DNA from: an uncultured Desulfobacterales bacterium | Lineage (GTDB): Bacteria; Desulfobacterota; Desulfobacteria; Desulfobacterales; SpSt-501 | DNA: 37,647 bases | Direction: 5' to 3' | NCBI GenBank assembly: GCA_938048455.1 | Contig: CALIUY010000060.1 | Location: forward strand, 1 to 37,647 | Shown: positions 1 through 6,890 of the stretch, one piece after another | Layout of the letters: each line of letters starts with the position of its first letter | Position numbering within the stretch: position 1 is the stretch's first letter | The notes under the pieces: generated by a model | Told to the model about the DNA's origin: nothing | The model's database searches: none | Seen by the model: the letters and a program-made list of their open reading frames with translations, nothing else | Program-made: the position numbers and the translations under genes

Positions 1-2
1 AA

Positions 3-194
3 GCCCATGCGGCCTGGAGGCGGCTCATGGAGCGCGGCGTCTACGTCAACCTGGTGCTCCCGCCGGCGACCCCGGACGGGGGTTCCCTTTTGCGCTGCAG
101 CGTGAGCGCCGGCCACAGCCCCGAGCAGATCGAGCGCATCGCCGAAGCCTTCGAAGCGCTTGCCGCCTCCGGCGGAGCCGGTCGAGGCCTTTGA
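3..194 (+). CDS. AONS / serine palmitoyltransferase-like PLP enzyme, C-terminal end (partial)
   Basis: This frame is open from the left edge of the window and ends at TGA 192-194, giving the last 63 residues of a protein. The stretch GVYVNLVLPPATPDGG followed by LLRCSVSAGHSPEQI matches the C-terminal subdomain of the alpha-oxoamine synthase family of PLP enzymes (8-amino-7-oxononanoate synthase, serine palmitoyltransferase, KBL). Members of this family condense an amino acid with an acyl-CoA. The catalytic lysine and the rest of the fold lie outside the window. It lies 159 bases upstream of neuB on the same strand. In surface-glycan loci such enzymes often make lipid or amino-ketone precursors, but the exact substrate cannot be inferred from the tail. 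Confidence 0.75.
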   Translation, partial: AHAAWRRLMERGVYVNLVLPPATPDGGSLLRCSVSAGHSPEQIERIAEAFEALAASGGAGRGL

Positions 195-353
195 ATTTGA
201 GCCCCTACGGAAAATCTGTTATGAGAGGCCGTTTTCGCTGTTCTCCCCGTCGGAGCGGAATCGACGGGGGACACCCGCGCCGACGGCACTTCCGAGACCG
301 ACCCCGGCGGCTCCCGCGCCGCAGCCGGTCCGCAAAAGGAGGAGAGCCTTTCC

Positions 354-1427
354 ATGAGACGCCTGACGATCCAGAATCGGGTCATTGACGATGCCGCGGA
401 CTGTTATGTGATCGCCGAGATCGGCCACAACCATCAGGGGAAGCTCAAGACCTGCATGGAGATGTTCCGGGTGGCCAAGGAGTGCGGGGCCGACGCGGTG
501 AAGCTGCAGAAGCGCGACAACCGGACGCTGTTCACGCGCACGGCCTACGAGCGCCCCTACGACAACGAGAACAGCTTTGGGGCGACCTACGGCGAGCACC
601 GCGAGGCGCTCGAGTTCGGGGAGAGCGAATACCGCGAGCTGAAGTCCTGGGCGCAGGAGATCGGGGTGACGATGTTTGCGACGGCCTTCGATTTTCCGAG
701 CGTGGATTTTCTGGCCAAGCTCGAGATGCCCGCCTACAAGGTGGCCTCCGGGGATTTGAAGAACATTCCGCTGCTCAAGTACATCGCCCAGGCAGGCAAG
801 CCGATCATCCTGAGCACGGGCGGCGGGACCATGGAAGATGTCCTGCGCGCCTACGATGCGGTCATGCCGATCAACCCGCAGCTGTGCATTCTGCAGTGCA
901 CGGCGGGCTACCCGGCGGCTTTCGAGGAGCTCAACCTGCGGGTGATCACGACCTTCCGCGAGCGCTTTCCGCAGACGGTGGTCGGGCTCTCCTCGCACGA
1001 CAACGGGATCGCCATGGCGCTGGCGGCCTACATGCTGGGGGCGCGGGTGATCGAAAAGCACTTCACCCTGAACCACACCTGGAAGGGGACCGATCACGCC
1101 TTCTCGCTCGAGCCGATCGGCTTTCAGAAGATGGTGCGCGATCTGCGCCGGGCGCGCATTGCGCTCGGCGACGGGGTCAAGCGCGTCTATCCGAGCGAGG
1201 TCGCCCCGATGGTGAAGATGGGCAAGCAGCTCGTCGCGGCGCGGGATCTGCCCGCGGGCCATGCGCTGCGGCCCGAGGACATCGCGATCAAGTCCCCCGG
1301 AGGGGGGCTGGAGCCCTACGAACTCGACAAGGTCGTCGGCCGGACCATCCGGGTCGCGCTTCAGCAGGACCAGGCCATCTCCTTCGATATCCTCAACGGC
1401 GCCGAATCCTGGAAACAGGTCGCCTGA
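354..1427 (+). CDS. neuB: NeuB-type N-acetylneuraminate / nonulosonate synthase
   Basis: This 357-residue protein belongs to the family that condenses phosphoenolpyruvate with a six-carbon N-acetyl sugar to form a nine-carbon sialic acid-like sugar (Neu5Ac, legionaminate or pseudaminate) in the cytoplasm. The TIM-barrel NeuB domain covers about residues 15-270, with AEIGHNHQG at 21-29, the SSHDNG motif around His215 and VIEKHF with the probable metal ligand His236. A C-terminal SAF (antifreeze-like) domain covers about 290-350 (ARDLPAGHALRPEDI). The ATG at 354 is preceded by AAGGAGGAG at 336-344. The stop overlaps the next ATG (TGATG), so the SDR gene is translationally coupled. Which nonulosonate is made cannot be decided from sequence. 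Confidence 0.93.
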   Translation: MRRLTIQNRVIDDAADCYVIAEIGHNHQGKLKTCMEMFRVAKECGADAVKLQKRDNRTLFTRTAYERPYDNENSFGATYGEHREALEFGESEYRELKSWAQEIGVTMFATAFDFPSVDFLAKLEMPAYKVASGDLKNIPLLKYIAQAGKPIILSTGGGTMEDVLRAYDAVMPINPQLCILQCTAGYPAAFEELNLRVITTFRERFPQTVVGLSSHDNGIAMALAAYMLGARVIEKHFTLNHTWKGTDHAFSLEPIGFQKMVRDLRRARIALGDGVKRVYPSEVAPMVKMGKQLVAARDLPAGHALRPEDIAIKSPGGGLEPYELDKVVGRTIRVALQQDQAISFDILNGAESWKQVA

Positions 1428-2236
1428 TGGATCTTTTCCGTCTGGACGGGGAAATCGCGGTCGTCACCGGCGCCCTGGGCAAACTTGGGCCGATCTGGCT
1501 GGAGGCGCTCCTCGACGCCGGCGCCCGCGTCTATGCCCTCGACCGGCCGGGGCAACCGGTTTCCGCCGCATTCTCCCGCCTGCAGGAGATTCACGGAGCG
1601 GCGGAGCTCACGCTGGGGTCGGCCGACGTCCGCCGGCGCGACGAGCTTGAACAGGCCCTGCACGACTGTCGCACCCGTTACGGCATTCCCTCCGTCCTGG
1701 TGAACAATGCGGGCGTCGACGCCCCGCCCTTGGCCGGCGGCCGGGGCCAGCGGATCGAGGAAATCCCGATCGAGGAAACCTTGCGGATCTTCGAGGTGAA
1801 CGCGGCGGGGCTTTTTCTCTGCTGCCAGGTTTTCGGGGCGGCGATGAAGGAAGCCGGTCGGGGTTCGATCATCAACATCGGATCCCTTTACGCCGGGGTC
1901 TCCCCCGATGCCCGCTACTACGACCATCTTCCCTGCGATCCGCCCTTTGTCAAACCGCCGGGCTACGGCGCTTCGAAAGCCGCCGTGATCAATCTGACGA
2001 AATACCTTGCCGCCCACTGGGCTTCGTTCGGCATCCGGGTCAATGCCCTTTCCCCGGGCGGCGTGCGCGGGGGCCAGGACGAGGAATTCCGCCGCAAGTT
2101 CTGCGACCGCGTGCCGCTCCGGCGCATGGCCGAAGCCGAGGATCTCCGCGGCCCGCTTCTGTTTCTCGCCTCCCGGGCCTCCGCCTATGTCACCGGCATC
2201 AACCTCCAGGTCGACGGGGGATTCACGCTCTGGTGA
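1427..2236 (+). CDS. Short-chain dehydrogenase/reductase of the nonulosonate locus
   Basis: This 269-residue protein is a classical SDR oxidoreductase using NAD(P). The cofactor motif TGALGKLG is at residues 14-21, NNAG at 93-96, and the catalytic Ser153, Tyr180 and Lys184 lie in IGSLYAG and YGASK. The C-terminus has the usual VTGINLQVDGG. It starts at the ATG that overlaps the neuB stop and ends in a GTGA overlap with the cytidylyltransferase gene, so it sits inside a tightly packed neuB-SDR-neuA unit. A similar association is known in Campylobacter, where the SDR PtmA accompanies PtmB and PtmC of legionaminate synthesis. Equating this protein with PtmA is inference, and the substrate is unknown. 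Confidence 0.88.
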   Translation: MDLFRLDGEIAVVTGALGKLGPIWLEALLDAGARVYALDRPGQPVSAAFSRLQEIHGAAELTLGSADVRRRDELEQALHDCRTRYGIPSVLVNNAGVDAPPLAGGRGQRIEEIPIEETLRIFEVNAAGLFLCCQVFGAAMKEAGRGSIINIGSLYAGVSPDARYYDHLPCDPPFVKPPGYGASKAAVINLTKYLAAHWASFGIRVNALSPGGVRGGQDEEFRRKFCDRVPLRRMAEAEDLRGPLLFLASRASAYVTGINLQVDGGFTLW

Positions 2237-3084
2237 CTTGCGAATCCCCAGCCGTGAAGCAGGTTATGCGCCTCGAACCTTCCTGCATCGCCCTGATCCC
2301 CGCCCGGTCGGGATCCAAGCGCGTCGCCGACAAGAACATCCGGCCCCTCGCCGGGCATCCGCTCATCGCCTACACGATCGCGGCCGCCCGCCAGAGCGGG
2401 ATCTTCGGGGACGTGGTCGTTTCCACCGATTCGGAGCGCTACGCCGAAATCGCCCGCTACTATGGGGCCGAAATCCCCTTTCTGCGGCCGGCGGAGCTCT
2501 CCGGCGACACCTCCCCGGACATCGAATGGGTGGACTATACCTTGCGCCGCCTGGCCGAAGCGGGACGCCGCTACGACTGTTTCAGCATTCTCCGGCCGAC
2601 GAGTCCCTTTCGCCTGCCCGAGACCATCCGACGGGCCTGGTCCGAGTTCCTGGCCGAAACCGGGGTTGATTCGCTGCGCGCCGTCGAGAAATGCAGCCAG
2701 CATCCGGGCAAGATGTGGATTGTCCGCGGCCGGCGCATGGTGCCGCTGCTGCCCTTCGGGCCGGAAGACCGCCCCTGGCACAGCAGCCAGTACCCGGCGC
2801 TTCCCCTGGTTTACGTGCAGAATGCGAGCCTGGAGATCGCCTGGAGCCGGGTCGTGTTCGAAACCGGCACGATCGCCGGGCATGTGCTGATGCCCTTTTT
2901 CACCCGCGGCGCCGAAGGCCTGGATGTCAATCACCCGGAGGACTGGGAACTCGCCGAGATGCTCCTGCGGCGGGGCGAGGCCCCGCTGTGCAGAATCGAC
3001 CGCCCCGCCTTCGGCACGAAGGCGGAGAAAACGTCCCCTCCGTCCGAAGAAGGGGAAACCTCCTCGGCAAACCCTCTGCCTTAG
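2233..3084 (+). CDS. neuA: Acylneuraminate cytidylyltransferase (NeuA-like)
   Basis: This 283-residue protein resembles CMP-sialic acid synthetases, which activate a nonulosonate with CTP. The signature IPARSGSKRVADKNIRPL is at residues 22-39, followed by HPLIAYTI, VVVSTDSE and LRPTSPFR, all typical of the family. GTG 2233 overlaps the SDR stop (GTGA). An in-frame ATG at 2266 would remove 11 residues that are not part of the fold, so the true start may be there. The last 30 or so residues (Lys/Glu/Ser/Pro-rich) extend beyond the catalytic domain and look disordered. It completes the neuB-SDR-neuA set, so the cell should make a CMP-activated nine-carbon sugar or a close analogue. Confidence 0.9.
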   Translation: MTCESPAVKQVMRLEPSCIALIPARSGSKRVADKNIRPLAGHPLIAYTIAAARQSGIFGDVVVSTDSERYAEIARYYGAEIPFLRPAELSGDTSPDIEWVDYTLRRLAEAGRRYDCFSILRPTSPFRLPETIRRAWSEFLAETGVDSLRAVEKCSQHPGKMWIVRGRRMVPLLPFGPEDRPWHSSQYPALPLVYVQNASLEIAWSRVVFETGTIAGHVLMPFFTRGAEGLDVNHPEDWELAEMLLRRGEAPLCRIDRPAFGTKAEKTSPPSEEGETSSANPLP

Positions 3085-3140
3085 GCCGAAGAGGGCGCGA
3101 TATCATCCCCGAACCGCCGGCACATGAAGGAAACCGCCCG

Positions 3141-4550
3141 ATGCCCCGGCACGATCCCTTGCTGCTCATTCCCGTCGAAAACCAGGTCCGCGAGCTCGAC
3201 CCGAAGCTGCTGCTCGCCTGCATCGCCGCCCGCCGGGGGTTTTCCTCGGTCATCGGCGCCCGGCGGGACATGGAAATGCGCATCGACCGCTTTCCGCGCG
3301 CCATCTACCTCTCCAAGAGCATGACCGTCCGCAGCCTGCTCTTTTTCCGGGTGGCGGTGAAGTACGGCCACGAGATCATCACCTGGGACGAGGAGGCGCT
3401 CGTCCATCTGCCCCCGGAAACCTACTTTTCGCGGCGCCTTCACCCGCGGGCCATCCGTTACGTGAGCCATCTTTTCGCCTGGGGCGAGGAAAACGCGGAA
3501 CTCTGGAGAGGCTATCCCCACCTGCCCCCGGCGATCCCCATCCACGTCACCGGCAATCCGCGAAGCGACCTGCTGCGGCGGGAACTGCACGGCTATTACG
3601 CCGAAGACCTCGCCCGGATCCGTCGGGAGTTCGGCCCCTACCTTCTCGTCAACACCAATTTCAACCACGTCAACGCCTTCGGCCCGGACATGAACCTCTT
3701 CAAGCCCGTCAAGCGTTCGGGACAAAAGCCGCGTTTCGGGCGTGCGGCACGGGGCATGAGCCGCGCCTACGCCGAGGGCTTGCGCGACCACAAGCTCGCC
3801 CTCTTCCGCGACTTCCAGGAGATGATCCCCCGCCTGGAGGCGGCGTTTCCCGATTTCACGGTCGTGGTGCGGCCCCACCCGACCGAAAGCCACGAGGCTT
3901 ACCGCCGGATCGCCTCCGATTGCCGCCGGGTCCGGGTCACCAACGAAGGCAACGTGGTCCCTTGGCTCCTGGGCGCGACCGCCCTGGTGCACAACGGCTG
4001 CACGACGGGAGTGGAAGCCTTCGAGCTGGGCGTTCCCGCGCTCAGCTACCGGGCGACGGTGAACGAGGCTTACGACAGCGGGTTTTACCGTCTGCCGAAC
4101 GCCCTGAGCTACAACTGTTTCTCTTTCGAAGAACTCGCGGCCACCCTGCGGAGCATCGTACAGGGGACGCTCGGCCCTCCCGACGGAGAGGAGCGTCGCC
4201 GACTGCTGCGGCGTCATCTGGCCGCGCCGGACGGACCGCTCGCCTGCGAGCGGATCGTGGAGGTCCTTGAGGGCATCGCCGCCCGAATGGCACTCCCTCC
4301 GGCCGACGGATGGTTTCGCCGGCTCGATCGCGGCTTGACCGCCGTGGGGTTGAGCGTTCTGCGCAACGTCAAATCCCTTCTTCCCGGATCGCACAATCGC
4401 CCGGAGTTTCAGCGCCATCGTTATCCCGGATTGCCGTTGCCGGAGGTGGCCGAGCGGCTCGACCGGTTCCAGAACCTTCTGGGCGGGGTTCGCGTGCCGC
4501 TTGCGGTCGAGCCGATCACCGAAACCATCTATCGCATCCGGGTGAGGTAG
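3141..4550 (+). CDS. Surface carbohydrate biosynthesis protein (TIGR04396-like), copy 1
   Basis: This 469-residue cytosolic protein resembles the family annotated as surface carbohydrate biosynthesis protein, which often lies beside neuA/neuB genes. Visible blocks are LLIPVENQVRELDPKLLLA near the N-terminus, ITWDEEALVHLPPE, HLFAWGEEN, HVTGNPRSD, LLVNTNFNHVNAF, VVRPHPTE and VHNGCTTGVEA. The RPHPTE and HNGCTTGVEA blocks recall GT-B-like polysialyl- or glycerophosphotransferases, so a transferase acting on the CMP-sugar is a reasonable inference but not proven. The ATG at 3141 has AAGGA about ten bases upstream. A second, clearly homologous copy follows after 22 bases. Confidence 0.82.
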   Translation: MPRHDPLLLIPVENQVRELDPKLLLACIAARRGFSSVIGARRDMEMRIDRFPRAIYLSKSMTVRSLLFFRVAVKYGHEIITWDEEALVHLPPETYFSRRLHPRAIRYVSHLFAWGEENAELWRGYPHLPPAIPIHVTGNPRSDLLRRELHGYYAEDLARIRREFGPYLLVNTNFNHVNAFGPDMNLFKPVKRSGQKPRFGRAARGMSRAYAEGLRDHKLALFRDFQEMIPRLEAAFPDFTVVVRPHPTESHEAYRRIASDCRRVRVTNEGNVVPWLLGATALVHNGCTTGVEAFELGVPALSYRATVNEAYDSGFYRLPNALSYNCFSFEELAATLRSIVQGTLGPPDGEERRRLLRRHLAAPDGPLACERIVEVLEGIAARMALPPADGWFRRLDRGLTAVGLSVLRNVKSLLPGSHNRPEFQRHRYPGLPLPEVAERLDRFQNLLGGVRVPLAVEPITETIYRIRVR

Positions 4551-4572
4551 CCGACAGGAATCCCCCCATCCC

Positions 4573-5979
4573 ATGACCGACGCTCCTCCGCTCATCATCC
4601 CCGTCGAAAACCAGGTGCGCGAGCTCGACGCGAAGCTGCTGCTCGCCTGCCTTGCGGCGCAGCGCGGCTTCGAGTCCATTCTCGGCTCGCACCGCGAAAT
4701 CGATCTGCAGATCGCCTCCTTCCGGCGCGGGCTCTACCTGAACAAAAGCATGACCGCCCGCAACCTGAACATGTTCCATATCCTGCGGCGCCTCGGGCAC
4801 CGCATTCTCACCTGGGACGAGGAAGCCCTCGTGCACCTGCCGCCCGAAATTTATTACTCGCGCCGCCTTTCCCCCGCGGCGATCCGCTTCATCGCCCACC
4901 TCTTCGCCTGGGGCGAGGAAAACGCGGATTTGTGGCGCAACTGGCCGCACCTGCCGCGGGATCTGCCCATCCACGTCACCGGCAACCCCCGCAACGACAT
5001 GCTCCGTCCCGAGTTGCGGTCCTTTTACGACGACGACGTCCGGCGCATCCGCGAGCGCTACGGCGATTACCTGCTCGTCAACACCAACTTCAACCATGTG
5101 AACGCGTTCTTCCCGGCGCAGAACCTCTTCCGGCCCGGGACGTTGGAGGAAGGCCGCCCGGTCTTCGGCAAGGCGGGGGTGGGCATGCCGCTCGACTTCG
5201 CCCGCGCTCTGCACGCGCAGAAGACGGCCGTCTTTCGCGCCTTCCTGGAGATCATCCCCCAGCTCGCGCGGGCCTTTCCGCACCTTTCGATCATCGTGCG
5301 GCCGCACCCCACCGAAGGGCAGGCCGCCTACCGGGAAACCGCGCGGGATTTCGGGAACGTCCACGTGACCAACGAGGGAAACGTCGTTCCCTGGCTCCTC
5401 GGAACGCGCGCGCTCGTGCACAACGGGTGCACCACCGGAGTCGAGGCTTACGTGATGCGCGTGCCGGCCTTCACCTACCGGCCTGCGGTCAGCGGAGCGA
5501 TCGACGACACCTTTTACCGTCTGCCCCACGGATTGAGTCATCCTTGTTTCACGCGCGAGGAGCTGATCGCGGGCATTCACGAGGTGCTGACGGGACGGCG
5601 GGGGCCCGCCGGGGGTGAGGAACGGGAGCGGCTCGTGAACCGCCACCTCACGGGGCGGGATGGGCCGCTCGCCTGCGAGCGGATGCTCGCGGTGATCGCG
5701 GAAATCGCCGCCCGGGAACCTGGGCTTCCGCCGCCGCCGCTCGGCAGCCGTATCGCCGGCCGGGCTCTCGCCGCCGGTCGCCTCCTCGTCAAGCGGGCCA
5801 AGATGTACCTTCCCGGCTCGCATGCGCCGCCGGAATTTCACCGGCATCGCTACCCGGGGATATCGCCTGCGGCCCTGCAGGAGAAACTGGCGCGGCTGCG
5901 ATCCGTCTTAGAGCTTCCCCGCGCCGTCGTCGCCGAACAACGCTCGGCGCATATCTTCCGCCTCGCGGCCGATCGCTGA
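4573..5979 (+). CDS. Surface carbohydrate biosynthesis protein (TIGR04396-like), copy 2
   Basis: This 468-residue protein is a tandem paralogue of the gene before it. The two align without large gaps and share most conserved blocks: IPVENQVRELD, TWDEEALVHLPPE, HLFAWGEEN, IHVTGNPR, LLVNTNFNHVNAF, RPHPTE, NEGNVVPWLLG and HNGCTTGVEA. They differ most between residues 190 and 210 and in the C-terminal 60 residues, which suggests divergence in substrate or partner rather than a recent copy. It is the last gene of the plus-strand glycan unit and converges with the next gene after only five bases. No clear terminator is visible there. The catalytic role is inferred from context only. Confidence 0.82.
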   Translation: MTDAPPLIIPVENQVRELDAKLLLACLAAQRGFESILGSHREIDLQIASFRRGLYLNKSMTARNLNMFHILRRLGHRILTWDEEALVHLPPEIYYSRRLSPAAIRFIAHLFAWGEENADLWRNWPHLPRDLPIHVTGNPRNDMLRPELRSFYDDDVRRIRERYGDYLLVNTNFNHVNAFFPAQNLFRPGTLEEGRPVFGKAGVGMPLDFARALHAQKTAVFRAFLEIIPQLARAFPHLSIIVRPHPTEGQAAYRETARDFGNVHVTNEGNVVPWLLGTRALVHNGCTTGVEAYVMRVPAFTYRPAVSGAIDDTFYRLPHGLSHPCFTREELIAGIHEVLTGRRGPAGGEERERLVNRHLTGRDGPLACERMLAVIAEIAAREPGLPPPPLGSRIAGRALAAGRLLVKRAKMYLPGSHAPPEFHRHRYPGISPAALQEKLARLRSVLELPRAVVAEQRSAHIFRLAADR

Positions 5980-5984
5980 GATTT

Positions 5985-6890
5985 TCAAGGCGCAGAAGGC
6001 GTCGGATTCTCCCAGTGCAGTTCCACGAGCCGCAGGTCCACCCAGCCCAGAAACGGAACCTCGAAACCGGCGGAAAGCGGGATCCCTTCCCGGCGGCTCA
6101 GCACGAGGCGGGTTCCGTCTTGGAAGAATTCCTCCCGCTCGCCGCGAAAGGTGCCGACCGGCTCCGAAAAGAGGCGCAGGCCGCGCGCCGGCATCCTGCC
6201 GTTTCGCCGCTCGAGGGCGTCGCCTTTTCTTTCGAGGTAATCGAAGGCGATCTCTTCGAGATCCTCTTCCTCCACCCGCACGCGGTGGACCTGCCGCTTG
6301 TGAAAGACGCAGAGCGGCTCGGCGCCGTCTGCAACCGCGCGGCCGGAAAGCAGCCGGTAGAAAAGTCCCGAGGTCTCGAGCACCGCTTCGCAGCCGGCGG
6401 GAAAGGGGTAGACATGTTCCTTGACCCGGCTCCATCCCGCGGGGGAAAGTCTCGCTTCGCGGAGCGAAGCGGGTTCGCGCTGGCGCCGGATGGCGCTGTG
6501 CGGCGTAAAGCGGAAAGCCTGTTCGTAATCCTTGAGACCGCGCCGCGAGCGCACCAGAAAGCAGGGCGCGTTGCTCTGCGGCTCCATCCAGAGGTGGTTT
6601 TCGATGCGGATCGGGCCGCGGGCGGGAAGCTCGATGCGCACGTCGAGCGACAGACGAAGAAGCCGGCCGTCGCCTGTCGGGCAGGAAGGGTTGGCCGAAC
6701 CGCGGGGAAAGGCCTCCCTCTCCGGAGAGGACGCCTGGCGCAGGAATTGCGCCTCCGCCGTGACCCGCCCGCCGAGACGCTCGGCCTGGAACACCCCGAC
6801 GGAGGGCATCCGGGTTCTCGCGGCAGGCTCGTCGGCGGCGGCCGCGGCCGAAGCGATGAAGAGCGCCAGGACCAGCACCGTGCGCTTCAT
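5985..6890 (-). CDS. Exported protein of unknown function, partner of the PEP-synthase-like protein
   Basis: This 301-residue protein begins with a signal peptide (MKRTVLVLALFIASAAAAA), so it is probably periplasmic or secreted. I do not recognise a named family. The mature part is rich in charged residues and probably beta-strands. It has a conserved-looking end (GIPLSAGFEVPFLGWVDLRLVEL) that recalls lipid- or polymer-associated beta domains, and only a few Cys. Its ATG at 6890 overlaps the stop of the PEP-synthase-like gene (ATGA), so the two are made together. This coupling of a cytoplasmic phosphotransfer-like enzyme with an exported protein is the only clue to function. The stop lies five bases from the convergent glycan gene. 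Confidence 0.7.
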   Translation of the reverse strand: MKRTVLVLALFIASAAAAADEPAARTRMPSVGVFQAERLGGRVTAEAQFLRQASSPEREAFPRGSANPSCPTGDGRLLRLSLDVRIELPARGPIRIENHLWMEPQSNAPCFLVRSRRGLKDYEQAFRFTPHSAIRRQREPASLREARLSPAGWSRVKEHVYPFPAGCEAVLETSGLFYRLLSGRAVADGAEPLCVFHKRQVHRVRVEEEDLEEIAFDYLERKGDALERRNGRMPARGLRLFSEPVGTFRGEREEFFQDGTRLVLSRREGIPLSAGFEVPFLGWVDLRLVELHWENPTPSAP

